From Blastopirellula sp. (GTDB taxonomy: Bacteria; Planctomycetota; Planctomycetia; Pirellulales; Pirellulaceae), in NCBI GenBank assembly GCA_002701545.1, contig NZVR01000046.1, forward strand, positions 79,930-143,929: a stretch of 64,000 nt of DNA. Reading direction: 5' to 3'. Shown here piece after piece: positions 13,351 through 23,021 of the stretch; positions within the stretch are counted from its first letter, which is position 1, and each line of letters begins with the position of its first letter. The notes beneath the pieces were generated by a model. It saw only the letters and a list, made by a program, of their open reading frames with translations. It was not told where the DNA came from and searched no databases. Position numbers and translations under genes: made by a program.

Positions 13351-16101
13351 CTACCGTACAACGAAATTGAATTTCGTACGACGCTGCACGATTCCCATAT
13401 CCACCGAGAGGTCCGAAGTACCATCGGCCAGCGTCAAGAGATCGGTCGTAAGCGTATCTGGATCGACATCCGAGTCCAATAGATCGTCGGTTCCCTGGTT
13501 CCTCTCGGTCACAAAATAACGACTCGGAAGGTTCGAGAAGCGAACATAGAAACTACCCGGCACCGCTGGCGGGAAGATATTGAAGATGTACAAACCATTG
13601 GCGTCTGTCGTCGTCGTATCAATCACGGTTTGCGATGCATTCAACAACTCGACACCAACCCCTGGCACACCCGCTTCACCGCTGTCCTGAATACCATTCC
13701 GATTGTCATCGAACCAGACAAAGTTACCGAGCGATGAGTCGAGTGGAACGGGATTGCTCACCAAACCCGCATCAACGCTCCGGTTGTTTTCACCCAGTTG
13801 CAGAACGATCGCTTCGCTCGTACCCAGCGAACTGTTTGACGGATCTGGAATCGCGTCCGAATCGCTCATACTGTCTCCCTGCTGAGGCTCGGTATATTCC
13901 CACGGCAGGAAAGGTGCGGAGGGTGCTGTCGAAACATCAAACTGAACCTGATAAGTCCCTGCATTAAGGTCTTCAAACAGATAGAATCCGTTCTCACCGG
14001 TATCCGGATCCATCGAAGTGGTGGTCGAGTCAACTACACTGACGTCACGAAGCAAATGGACGGTGACACCATTGATGCCGACTTCACCAGGGTCTTGCAT
14101 GCCGTTGGCGTCGGAATCAAACCAGACATAGTCACCCAAGGACGCCAGCGGCGGATTGCGATAGTAACTCGGATCCTCATCCATCACTGGGATGCCTCCC
14201 CCCGTACCTTGAGCAACAGCGAAGTTCTCATACGTCGGACTTGGATCTGCTGGGTCATTGCCATCGACCGTCACAACACCATCCGCATGCAGATTCAAGG
14301 CTTGTCCCGATGCCATGAATGTCCAGCTTTCTGTCATATCGAGTCGACCATCGTTGTTGACATCACCACCAACATAGGTCGCATCGACGTCGTCCGCTGT
14401 GGACTGCGGCGTACCGTTGTCGTCCAGGACCGTGACGTTAGCCAGCGGAACATTTCCTTCATTGGTCACCACATATAACCAAGTGACCGCTTCTCCCGGC
14501 GCCAACACAGGAACATCGGCATCAAACGCGGTCTCCACATCGTAGCCATTGGTGGTCTTCACTACGCGGATGGCTGGATCTGCTGGATTTCCATAGTGGC
14601 TCAAGTCCAGATCGGAAACCGTTTGACCGCCTCCCGTGCCCATCACAACGGCCACGTTTTCAAACACAGGGCGCGGATCTTGAGCGTCATGGCCATCGAC
14701 CGTGACGACCCCAGCATCCGTCAGCTCTTGGGCAGTACCGCTCATCGAGAACACCCAGGTTTCTGTCATGTCCAGCAAGCCATCACCATTATCGTCCCCA
14801 CCCACCATAGCTGGCATAAAGTCATCGGCCGGATCCATGGGAGTACCGTGGTCATCGTGGATGCTGACATTTGCCAATGGCACGTTACCGGTGTTGTTGA
14901 CCTCATACGTCCACGTCACGCTCTCGCCGACGGCAATCTGTGGCAAGTCAGGACCGAAAGGATCGTCAGCGTCGGCGCCGTTGGTCATTTTCTCTAATGA
15001 GATTTTTGGCATGGCCGCCGTGTGAGTGAAGTCCACTATTTGTGGCCCGAGTAGCGTACCGAGATACTCCATTTGGCCGTCAACGGATACCGTTCCCGCC
15101 GTATCAAAAATCTCGAGTGCGATTGCTCCCACATTGGTAAAGTCCGCTCCCGCACCACCGACCGGCAGGAAAATGTCGCGACCTGACCCATCCGGGGCAA
15201 AGAGCAAATCCACGGGGCTCACATCACTGCCGTCGCCTGACGTGGTCTCTGGAATCAGCGCGGTTGCCACAGAGAAATTCGACTCGTCACTGTAGATGCG
15301 GATTTCAACTTCACCCCCACCGTGATCGGCCCAAACCAGTAACTGAAGTCCGGTAAGGTCGCCACCCTCCGTTAAATCGGTATTGAGCCCTGTATAGTCA
15401 ACGGTGTACGGGTCACCATCTTGGCCGTCCCACACAATGACTCGGTCTCCACGAGCGGAAGCTGACGTATCGAACTGCAATACGTCTTTACCGAATGGGT
15501 TCACTTTGAGAGAAACTTCTCCAGACCCGCCACCGGTCCAATCCACGAATAAGTCGCGTTCACCACCAATCGCTTCCGGAGCCGAACGCGTATCGGACTC
15601 GATCGTCACCACCGGAGAACCCGTCGTCTCAATATCTGTGGCAATCTGAATCGTCGTGAATTCATCGATATCCGTAGCACCCCGTCCCGCAACGTGATGT
15701 TCCGTTACCAGGACACTCTGAACCACCGTTCCAGGAGGTGGCAACAAGCCCGAGAAGAGTGACTGGTTATTGGCATTATCAGGCAGTTGCACTTCGTAGC
15801 TGCCGGCGTCCAGCGAAGTAAAATCGTAACCGCCACCCATATCCGTCGTATCGTATCGCGTAACGTCGTCGCTCGTCGCAAAGACCCCATCGACTCCCTC
15901 ATACCGCAACTCCACGGTCGCACCTGGGATCGGTCTGGCTTGGTCATCCAACACGACGCCTGTAATCGACGCAAACGAGAGGACTTGCCGTGGCTCGAGT
16001 GGTTCTACCCAAAGTCGCCTTCTGGATGAACGGTCGCCTTTTCGGTGTTTGCGATTCCCAAAGAGCTTGAGTTCTTGGATCGATTTCCAAAGGCTTGCCA
16101 T
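13351..16101 (-). CDS. LEPR-XLL-type secreted protein with Cna-B-like, DUF11-like and SdrD_B-like domains
   Basis: N-terminal RRLWVEPLEPRQVLS; two tandem ISLEKMTNG/IRVVKTTNG repeats with DDNGDGLLDMTETW and DVNNDGRLDMTESW loops; two GD/NFVWFD.N.NGIQD.GE.G..GV modules. Confidence 0.85.
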   Translation of the reverse strand: MASLWKSIQELKLFGNRKHRKGDRSSRRRLWVEPLEPRQVLSFASITGVVLDDQARPIPGATVELRYEGVDGVFATSDDVTRYDTTDMGGGYDFTSLDAGSYEVQLPDNANNQSLFSGLLPPPGTVVQSVLVTEHHVAGRGATDIDEFTTIQIATDIETTGSPVVTIESDTRSAPEAIGGERDLFVDWTGGGSGEVSLKVNPFGKDVLQFDTSASARGDRVIVWDGQDGDPYTVDYTGLNTDLTEGGDLTGLQLLVWADHGGGEVEIRIYSDESNFSVATALIPETTSGDGSDVSPVDLLFAPDGSGRDIFLPVGGAGADFTNVGAIALEIFDTAGTVSVDGQMEYLGTLLGPQIVDFTHTAAMPKISLEKMTNGADADDPFGPDLPQIAVGESVTWTYEVNNTGNVPLANVSIHDDHGTPMDPADDFMPAMVGGDDNGDGLLDMTETWVFSMSGTAQELTDAGVVTVDGHDAQDPRPVFENVAVVMGTGGGQTVSDLDLSHYGNPADPAIRVVKTTNGYDVETAFDADVPVLAPGEAVTWLYVVTNEGNVPLANVTVLDDNGTPQSTADDVDATYVGGDVNNDGRLDMTESWTFMASGQALNLHADGVVTVDGNDPADPSPTYENFAVAQGTGGGIPVMDEDPSYYRNPPLASLGDYVWFDSDANGMQDPGEVGINGVTVHLLRDVSVVDSTTTSMDPDTGENGFYLFEDLNAGTYQVQFDVSTAPSAPFLPWEYTEPQQGDSMSDSDAIPDPSNSSLGTSEAIVLQLGENNRSVDAGLVSNPVPLDSSLGNFVWFDDNRNGIQDSGEAGVPGVGVELLNASQTVIDTTTTDANGLYIFNIFPPAVPGSFYVRFSNLPSRYFVTERNQGTDDLLDSDVDPDTLTTDLLTLADGTSDLSVDMGIVQRRTKFNFVVR

Positions 16102-16333
16102 GATGCTGTCCTGCTGAAAGTTCGTACGGGAGCGTCACACATCAGCGCATCAGTGGAAACCTCCACCAACACACCTCGCTGATATTTATCGGGAGTACAA
16201 CCCGGAACCTTTGCAAACTCATCCGTAAAGGCAAAAGTCTCTCGAATTCGTCAACAGGCACGACACGCAAACTTTGCCAAGGTTACGACCACAAGTCATT
16301 CGTTCGCCAGCGAATGATTGGTTCCGTCAAACG

Positions 16334-17293
16334 CTATCGTTTGCGCCACAGCAGGGCAGGGGCGATACCAAGTCGTTCTTGATGTTCAGAGATTTCGCGC
16401 AAGAACCGTTTCGCATCCTGGGGATAACCTGCGGTCGACCGGATTCCCGGCACCTGCTCTTGCCAATACTCGTTAAACGCCGTCATCGCCAATTCCCGGA
16501 GATACTTGGACACCATCGAGGCCAGCGCCGACGGCAAGAATCGTTCCCCTTTGGCAACAAATTGACACTCGGTGTGACGCGTCTCCGAACCCCATCGGTA
16601 AATACTGGCATCTCGCGCCTCGGCGACAACTTGAATCGCTTCCGTCGCGAAAAAATGCTGCAACAACGAGTAATAGCGATTGCGACCACCGTGTTTGTCG
16701 CAACTAATCAAGGTCGGCGCATCCGCGAAACGGGTCACCAGTTCAGTTACCAGTTGGAGCGTAATGTGTGAGAGCGCCGCACCCTTGGTCCCAAATTCGT
16801 CTACCATTTGGTTGAAGCGTCGAGGAAAAATGACTTTCGATTGCACTGCCAGCAGGGACACATCACACCGGGACCAGTCGTCCGCAACGTGCTTCGTCAA
16901 CTCTCGGATATCCGCATCGATCGCAGCGAGAGGAAGTTCGCGTCGATAACGCTTGTACCAAGGAACTTCATCAATCTGCTCGCAAACTGCTGGATCCAAG
17001 TTCGCAAACAGCGAACCCCAAGCCTCGGTTGCGTGTCCTGCTATTTGGAGGGCGGCTAAAACATTCGTCTCCAAAAGACGGATACCACGCCCACGACTGT
17101 AGAGGCGTTTTGAGTCTGCAATCTGCAGTTTCTTTTTTTGATCCTTTGGATCATCTGAAACACTGTGGCTCAAAAGGGCGTAAAGATCACCCTCGCGAGC
17201 GTTCTCCGGCACTTGCCACACCGTAGCGGTGACAACGAGCGGCCCCAGGTTGGGGCCATAGCCTGCTTCGTCTGTGCCAATCAGAAACGCCAT
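16334..17293 (-). CDS. RNase H2-like (RNase HII/HIII fold) protein, divergent
   Basis: MAFLIGTDEAGYGPNLGPLVV; FVAKGERFLPSALASMVSKYLRELAM and GYPQDAKRFL parallel RnhB motifs; ORF opens at 17341. Confidence 0.7.
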   Translation of the reverse strand: MAFLIGTDEAGYGPNLGPLVVTATVWQVPENAREGDLYALLSHSVSDDPKDQKKKLQIADSKRLYSRGRGIRLLETNVLAALQIAGHATEAWGSLFANLDPAVCEQIDEVPWYKRYRRELPLAAIDADIRELTKHVADDWSRCDVSLLAVQSKVIFPRRFNQMVDEFGTKGAALSHITLQLVTELVTRFADAPTLISCDKHGGRNRYYSLLQHFFATEAIQVVAEARDASIYRWGSETRHTECQFVAKGERFLPSALASMVSKYLRELAMTAFNEYWQEQVPGIRSTAGYPQDAKRFLREISEHQERLGIAPALLWRKR

Positions 17294-17420
17294 TCTGACA
17301 ATCCAGTTTTCCCTGCAGGCCAAAATGAAAGCGGAACGCAATTCGTGAAATGCTCTATAATCCAGCGACTTGCGATAATGTGAACTGATCCAGCGTTTTA
17401 ATCAACCATGAGTACCTTGC

Positions 17421-19685
17421 ATGACAACAAACGATGCCGACCGGCATGATCTTGAACAACAACTATTGGCATACGTCCACGCCGAAAACTACCAACCCGT
17501 AAAACCACGTGTCATTGCTCGCAAGCTGGAATTGGATGAAGACACCACGCGCGAACTCAAAAAGCTAATCAAACGCCTGGTAAAAAAAGGGCTGTTGGAA
17601 TACGGCCAAAAGCATCTCGTTCGCAAACCAAGTGGCAAAAAGAACGACAAATCACTGGTAACCGGTGTCTTCCGTCGCAACCCTAACGGATACGGTTTCG
17701 TACGCCCTAACGAAGCCTTGGGATCGAGTTCCCGAGAATTCGATATCTTCATTCCGGCACGTAGGACTCTGGATGCATCCAGTGGGGACATCGTTCAAGT
17801 GCGTTCCCGCAAAAAACACGAGAACGGAGAAGTTCGTTACAGCGGTGAAATCCTGGAGGTCCTCGAACGAGAAACGCACCAATTCGTGGGCACCTACAAA
17901 GAACGTTCGGGACTCGGACTCGTAGTGGTCGACGGCAACGTGTTCGCTCAAGCGATCCCCGTCGGCGACCCGGGTGCGAAAAACGCCGTCGAAAACGACA
18001 AAGTCGTGGTCGAAATGGTCCGCTTTCCCTCACAATGGCATGAAGGCGAGGGAGTCATTGTCGAAGTGCTCGGCGCCCGCGGCCAGCCTGGCGTGGATAC
18101 CATGTCCATCATGCGCGAATTTGCCTTGCCAGACGACTTCACCGAAGAAGTCCTCGCATCCGCTCGCGAACAAGCAGAAAAGTTTGATGAAACGGTGGGA
18201 GAAAGAGTCGATCTGACTGAAACGACCACCATCACGATCGACCCCTTGGATGCGCGCGATTTTGATGATGCGATTTCGCTTGAGACTCTCGAAAACGGGC
18301 ATCTGCAACTCAGTGTTCACATCGCGGACGTATCCCATTTTGTACCACCCGGCTCGCCTGTCGACACGGAAGCTCGCAATCGAGCGACGAGTGTCTATTT
18401 GCCCGATCGCGTCATTCCCATGCTCCCCGAGATCATCTCGAACAATCTTGCCAGCCTGCAGCCGGATCGTGTTCGCTATGCCAAAACAGCCGTCATCGAG
18501 ATGCTCCCCGACGGTACGCGAGTGTCTACGGAGGTCTACAATACGGCGATCCGCAGCGACCGCAGGTTCACCTATGAAGAAGTGGACCAGTTTCTTGAAG
18601 ATCGAGAAACGTGGCGAGAAAAACTAACCCCAGAAGTGTATGGTTTATTGGAACGCATGCACGAACTGGCGATGACCTTACGCCAACGGCGGTTGCAACG
18701 CGGCGCGATTGAGTTATCTCTGTCTGAGATCAAAATCGATCTGGATAAACAAGGGCAAGTGAAAGGCGCGCACCTTGTTGAGAACACCGAAAGCCATCAA
18801 ATCATTGAGGAGTTCATGCTGGCAGCCAATGAAGCGGTTGCCGAAAAGCTGACAGACGATGGCATTGTGTTCTTGAGACGCATTCACGAGTCACCTGCGC
18901 CGCGGAAGTTAAAAACACTGACTCAGTTTGTTCGCGAACTTGGCATTCACTGTGAGAGTTTGGAGAGTCGCTTTGAAACCAAACGCGTCATCGCGGAAGT
19001 CCTGGGGAAACCGGAAGAGCAAGCGGTAAATCTTGCTGTCCTGCGAAGTATGCAAAAAGCAATTTACTGCCCCCGTGAAATTGGTCACTACGCGCTCAAC
19101 AGCAAGAATTACTGTCATTTCACTTCGCCGATCCGGCGCTATCCCGACCTGACGGTGCATCGGATCATTGACAGTCTTGCTCGCGGCGTGCAGCCACCCG
19201 ACAATTTTTCGGAACAGATGAATCTGGGAGCACACTGTAGCGATCGCGAACAACGTGCCGAGTCGGCTGAACGGGAACTTGTGAAGGTCAAGCTCCTGAA
19301 CTTCCTGGCGAAGCGTGTCGGTCGTCACATGGAAGCTGTCATTACCGGGGTGGAAGAATATGGTTTATTTGCTCGTGGCGTGGAATTACCCGCCGAGGGA
19401 TTAATTCATGTCAACTCGCTACAGGAAGATCGCTATTTCTACGACGCCGAATCCCATAGCCTTGTCGGCCACCGACGGGGGAATGTGTATCGCATGGGAG
19501 ATGTCATTCAGGTCGAGATTTTTCGGGTCGACTTGGATCGCCGAGAATTGGACCTGCGGATGGTCCAGAAAATCAAGAGTGGTCGACCGGCAACGCAGTC
19601 TGGAAAGCCGCCCTCCCGCTCAACTGGCAAGCGTGGAGGGGACAAAAAAACCCGCCAGAAGAAAAAACGCCGCAAGCGTAAATAG
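17421..19685 (+). CDS. rnr: Ribonuclease R (RNB family exoribonuclease)
   Basis: TTTITIDPLDARDFDDAISLE; NCHFTSPIRRYPDLTVHRI-type motif; C-terminal S1 domain and lysine-rich tail. Confidence 0.95.
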   Translation: MTTNDADRHDLEQQLLAYVHAENYQPVKPRVIARKLELDEDTTRELKKLIKRLVKKGLLEYGQKHLVRKPSGKKNDKSLVTGVFRRNPNGYGFVRPNEALGSSSREFDIFIPARRTLDASSGDIVQVRSRKKHENGEVRYSGEILEVLERETHQFVGTYKERSGLGLVVVDGNVFAQAIPVGDPGAKNAVENDKVVVEMVRFPSQWHEGEGVIVEVLGARGQPGVDTMSIMREFALPDDFTEEVLASAREQAEKFDETVGERVDLTETTTITIDPLDARDFDDAISLETLENGHLQLSVHIADVSHFVPPGSPVDTEARNRATSVYLPDRVIPMLPEIISNNLASLQPDRVRYAKTAVIEMLPDGTRVSTEVYNTAIRSDRRFTYEEVDQFLEDRETWREKLTPEVYGLLERMHELAMTLRQRRLQRGAIELSLSEIKIDLDKQGQVKGAHLVENTESHQIIEEFMLAANEAVAEKLTDDGIVFLRRIHESPAPRKLKTLTQFVRELGIHCESLESRFETKRVIAEVLGKPEEQAVNLAVLRSMQKAIYCPREIGHYALNSKNYCHFTSPIRRYPDLTVHRIIDSLARGVQPPDNFSEQMNLGAHCSDREQRAESAERELVKVKLLNFLAKRVGRHMEAVITGVEEYGLFARGVELPAEGLIHVNSLQEDRYFYDAESHSLVGHRRGNVYRMGDVIQVEIFRVDLDRRELDLRMVQKIKSGRPATQSGKPPSRSTGKRGGDKKTRQKKKRRKRK

Positions 19686-19853
19686 CGACAATTCGGCGGT
19701 TTTCTTGCTCTCGGGCCACTTTCTCAAGCCAAGTTATTTCACTGATTTTCTGGTGTTGTAACAATCTGCGGAATCTCACGCTGTAGTTGTTGAGTCAAGG
19801 TTGGAAGTGCCAACCGATCACGCTTACAACTTCAATCAGGCTGGGAGAAAACC

Positions 19854-20588
19854 ATGTTTAAATCACCTATTTTGCTCGCCATCGCAACGCTCTTGACCGT
19901 TTCCACCATTGCTCAATCTGCATCTGCTGGCTGTGGCACTCGCCGTTACAGCTATCCCGTGCGGGTCGTACACAACCGTGTCGTCGTACACAGACCCGTT
20001 GTTGTCACCAACCCGCCAATCATTCGTCAACCGCTCCTCGCTCCAACCTGCCCTCAAGTTCCTACCGGGTCGAGGCTGACGCTGCCTGCCAACTTCCTCG
20101 GACCCCACGCAGGACACGTGTTTCTTTCCGTACAAGGAACCAAATTACCCGCGAACATCCTCGCATGGTCCAACACCAGTGTGACCATTCAGTTGCCTCC
20201 GATGGCCGTCGCGGCGCCTCTGCCCGCGTCGCTTGATATCCTCTTGCCACATGGGCAGCTGGCGAAACGTACCCGAATCCTGCTCGTCGCACCCCCACAA
20301 CTGCTGATTCACGAAAGTGGTCCGCAAGCTCCCCTGCCAACGTTGAGCAATCCGATGCCGAACGCACCTGTCGCTCCCCAAGGCGGTGACATCTTGTTGC
20401 CACTCAAGCCATCACAACCGACCGGCACTGGCCCCGTGGCACCGCCCATGAATGGTGGCGCTGGAATCCCCTTCGCACCACAGCAGGTTCCTCAAGCACC
20501 TCTCAGTGCAGCTCCTTCGAACGCATCGGCGATCCGCGCTTCTGCAAACTTACTGGATGCGATCAACGACAGCACGGATGCTGAGTAA
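19854..20588 (+). CDS. Secreted hypothetical protein with possible IPT/TIG-like segment
   Basis: Signal peptide MFKSPILLAIATLLTVSTIAQSASA; Pro-rich C-terminal half. Confidence 0.65.
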   Translation: MFKSPILLAIATLLTVSTIAQSASAGCGTRRYSYPVRVVHNRVVVHRPVVVTNPPIIRQPLLAPTCPQVPTGSRLTLPANFLGPHAGHVFLSVQGTKLPANILAWSNTSVTIQLPPMAVAAPLPASLDILLPHGQLAKRTRILLVAPPQLLIHESGPQAPLPTLSNPMPNAPVAPQGGDILLPLKPSQPTGTGPVAPPMNGGAGIPFAPQQVPQAPLSAAPSNASAIRASANLLDAINDSTDAE

Positions 20589-20616
20589 CAACCACAGTCA
20601 CCAAGGTCAGCAGAAA

Positions 20617-20643
20617 AAGCCGAGGCAAGCAATGCCTCGGCTT
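20617..20643 (-). terminator. Intrinsic terminator for the minus-strand dioxygenase gene (convergent pair)
   Basis: AGCCGAGGCA-AGCAA-TGCCTCGGCT perfect stem; A-tract at 20614-20618 gives a U-tract on the minus-strand transcript. Confidence 0.75.
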
Positions 20644-20672
20644 ACTGCTTTCTTGTCAACGCATCTGGCAAC

Positions 20673-21566
20673 TCACCTCAAGTCGTCCGGCCCATCGGCA
20701 GAATTCCGGAGAAGGGGAAAGAACTGGCCGGACAGCGGCATACCCTCCGGAAGCGGCGGGACACCTTGCAACAATGGCTCGTCAGACGTGGAGCACACAC
20801 CGTCTTTCACAAAATTCAAGACCGTCGCCCTGCGGGGCCGATCGGTCCGGTTTTCAAAAGACCCGTGAATCGTCAGTGGATGATGGATGCTGCATTCACC
20901 TGCCTTGACTTCCACCGCTACAGGATGCTGAAACTGCTCCCATTGCTCGTCACTCAGCACATCCTTGATCGCATCCATATCACCAGCCAACCCGGTAATC
21001 GGCAACAGATCCCAAGTGTGGCTGCCCGGTACATAATGAATACAGCCATTGTCAATTTGACTGTCATCAAGTGCGATCCAACAAGTGAGATGTGCCATGG
21101 GGTGAGTGCGCGTCCAATACGAATAATCCTGATGCCAGGCCACCACTCCACCGTGCCGAGCCGGCTTGCAAAAAAGCTGGTCGTGCCAGAATCGGACCGA
21201 CCCCTCAAGCAACTGAGCAGCAGGCACGGTAATCGCAGGATGCCAAAGCAGGTCATGAAATCCGGGTGTGATGCGCCAAGCCCCCAAAGCGTGAAACAAC
21301 ACTTGATTGGGATCGGCGGATTCATTTGTGTGATACTCGTACCACAACTCGTGACCGTCATGTGGCTGACTCAACGTGGCTAATTCCTCTCGCAAGATCG
21401 CCACTTGCGCCGGTGACAAAACGGGAATGCCCCCGAGGTAGCCATGCTGGTGGTAAAAGGCGATCTGCTCCGGCGTCAGCCGAAACGGCCGCTGATCGTC
21501 TGCCAAAGAAGTAGCTTCGAACAGTTTTCCGATGGGCTGATCATACTGAGACAGGTCGTGTGCCAT
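20673..21566 (-). CDS. Phytanoyl-CoA dioxygenase family protein
   Basis: [29 protein letters not shown] (HxD); [24 protein letters not shown]. Confidence 0.9.
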   Translation of the reverse strand: MAHDLSQYDQPIGKLFEATSLADDQRPFRLTPEQIAFYHQHGYLGGIPVLSPAQVAILREELATLSQPHDGHELWYEYHTNESADPNQVLFHALGAWRITPGFHDLLWHPAITVPAAQLLEGSVRFWHDQLFCKPARHGGVVAWHQDYSYWTRTHPMAHLTCWIALDDSQIDNGCIHYVPGSHTWDLLPITGLAGDMDAIKDVLSDEQWEQFQHPVAVEVKAGECSIHHPLTIHGSFENRTDRPRRATVLNFVKDGVCSTSDEPLLQGVPPLPEGMPLSGQFFPLLRNSADGPDDLR

Positions 21567-21571
21567 AGATG

Positions 21572-21910
21572 CTAGCCACCCTGCTGCAGCATTTGACCGC
21601 GGGCCATCGCTTCCTCGGCCTTATCCTTGTACACCAGATTATTCGTTGCCACGAGCGCTTTCACATACGTCTGACTTAACGCGGTGAAGTTGAACCAGTC
21701 CGACGGGTCGACAGCACACGCATGCTCACCATGCTGAATTGCCTCCTCGTGTCGATTTAATTTGGCCAGCACTACTGCCATTGCTAGTCGTGATAGCACG
21801 TGATTTGCATCAGCAGTGATCGCTTCCTCAAGTTTTGCGACACATGCCTCGTATTCACCTGCGTCTTTCAGTTTTTCCGCTTCTCCATAGAGTTCATCAA
21901 CACTGGCCAT
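21572..21910 (-). CDS. Small TPR-repeat protein
   Basis: [59 protein letters not shown]. Confidence 0.8.
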   Translation of the reverse strand: MASVDELYGEAEKLKDAGEYEACVAKLEEAITADANHVLSRLAMAVVLAKLNRHEEAIQHGEHACAVDPSDWFNFTALSQTYVKALVATNNLVYKDKAEEAMARGQMLQQGG

Positions 21911-22166
21911 CGGTTACCTCTCGCATCAAATCGTGATCATTCTCATGCTGTAAATGCATGCTACTATCGGTTGCTTCAGTCTAGCAACCTACTGCCAACT
22001 CGGAGAGGGCCAAAGCCAATTGATTTTTCATTGAATTGCTATCACGTCGCGAACCGAAAACAGCTAAACTCCTTCCCCGAAGTGGATGTGATGCCTGATG
22101 TGGCCAATGTCTCACCGGCATCACACCTCGACAAGCAATTTCAACCACAAAGACAGGGATGTCCGC

Positions 22167-23021
22167 GTGTCGCAAATTCACCCCACCGCCGTGGTTAGCC
22201 CACGCGCAAAACTTGGCAACAACGTCACCATTGGACCCTATTGTGTGGTAGAAGACGATGTGATCCTGGGCGATCACTGTCGTCTCGAAACGCGGGTGAC
22301 GATCAAGTCGCAAACCTCCCTAGGCCGTCAGAATGTCGTCGAAGATGGTGCCATTCTGGGCGGCTCGCCGCAACATCTCGCAGCCGGCGAACAATGTGGT
22401 GGCCTGCGCATTGGCAACAACAATTCGATCCGTGAAAACGTCACCATGCATCGTGCGTTGCAAGCTGACAAGGATACGGTCGTCGGCGACCATAATTTGA
22501 TCATGGTCAATACCCACATCGGCCATGATACGATCGTAGAAGACCACACCATCATGGCAAATAATGTCATGCTCGCCGGCCACACCATCGTCGGCCACCA
22601 TGCTTATCTTGCGGGTGCCACAGGCGTTCATCAATTCTGTCGAATTGGTCAGTACACCATGATCGGCGGCCAATCTGCGGTTAGCCGCGATGTCCCACCG
22701 TTTGTCACCATTGATGGTCAATCCAACTGTGTTGTCGGTCTGAACGTGATTGGCTTACGACGCAATGGATTCACATCCGAAGACATTACCCAGTTAAAAC
22801 GTGCTTATCGGATTATTTACCGAGAAGGGCATACCTGGAACGAAGTCCGGGATTTGTTGCCCGCAGCTTTTCCATCTGGTCCCGCTACTGAATTCAGCAA
22901 ATTCTTCAGTTCTGGCAAACGCGGGTTTGTCCAAGAGCGGGCCACACCACGGAAAGCTTTCGTGCCTGCAGCAGCACTTGAAGAAAACAATTCCGACTTA
23001 TCCGTCCGTCGCGCAAGCTAG
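22167..23021 (+). CDS. lpxA: Acyl-ACP--UDP-N-acetylglucosamine O-acyltransferase
   Basis: Left-handed beta-helix hexapeptides (IHPTAVVSPRAKLGNNVTIGPYCVV); HQFCRIG; GLNVIGLRRNGF. GTG start at 22167. Confidence 0.93.
   Translation: MSQIHPTAVVSPRAKLGNNVTIGPYCVVEDDVILGDHCRLETRVTIKSQTSLGRQNVVEDGAILGGSPQHLAAGEQCGGLRIGNNNSIRENVTMHRALQADKDTVVGDHNLIMVNTHIGHDTIVEDHTIMANNVMLAGHTIVGHHAYLAGATGVHQFCRIGQYTMIGGQSAVSRDVPPFVTIDGQSNCVVGLNVIGLRRNGFTSEDITQLKRAYRIIYREGHTWNEVRDLLPAAFPSGPATEFSKFFSSGKRGFVQERATPRKAFVPAAALEENNSDLSVRRAS

Noticed and set aside
16288-16334. Short inverted repeat TCATTCG...CGAATGA near the RNase H2-like gene end
   Set aside because: Only 7 bp with no T-tract; not distinguishable from chance.
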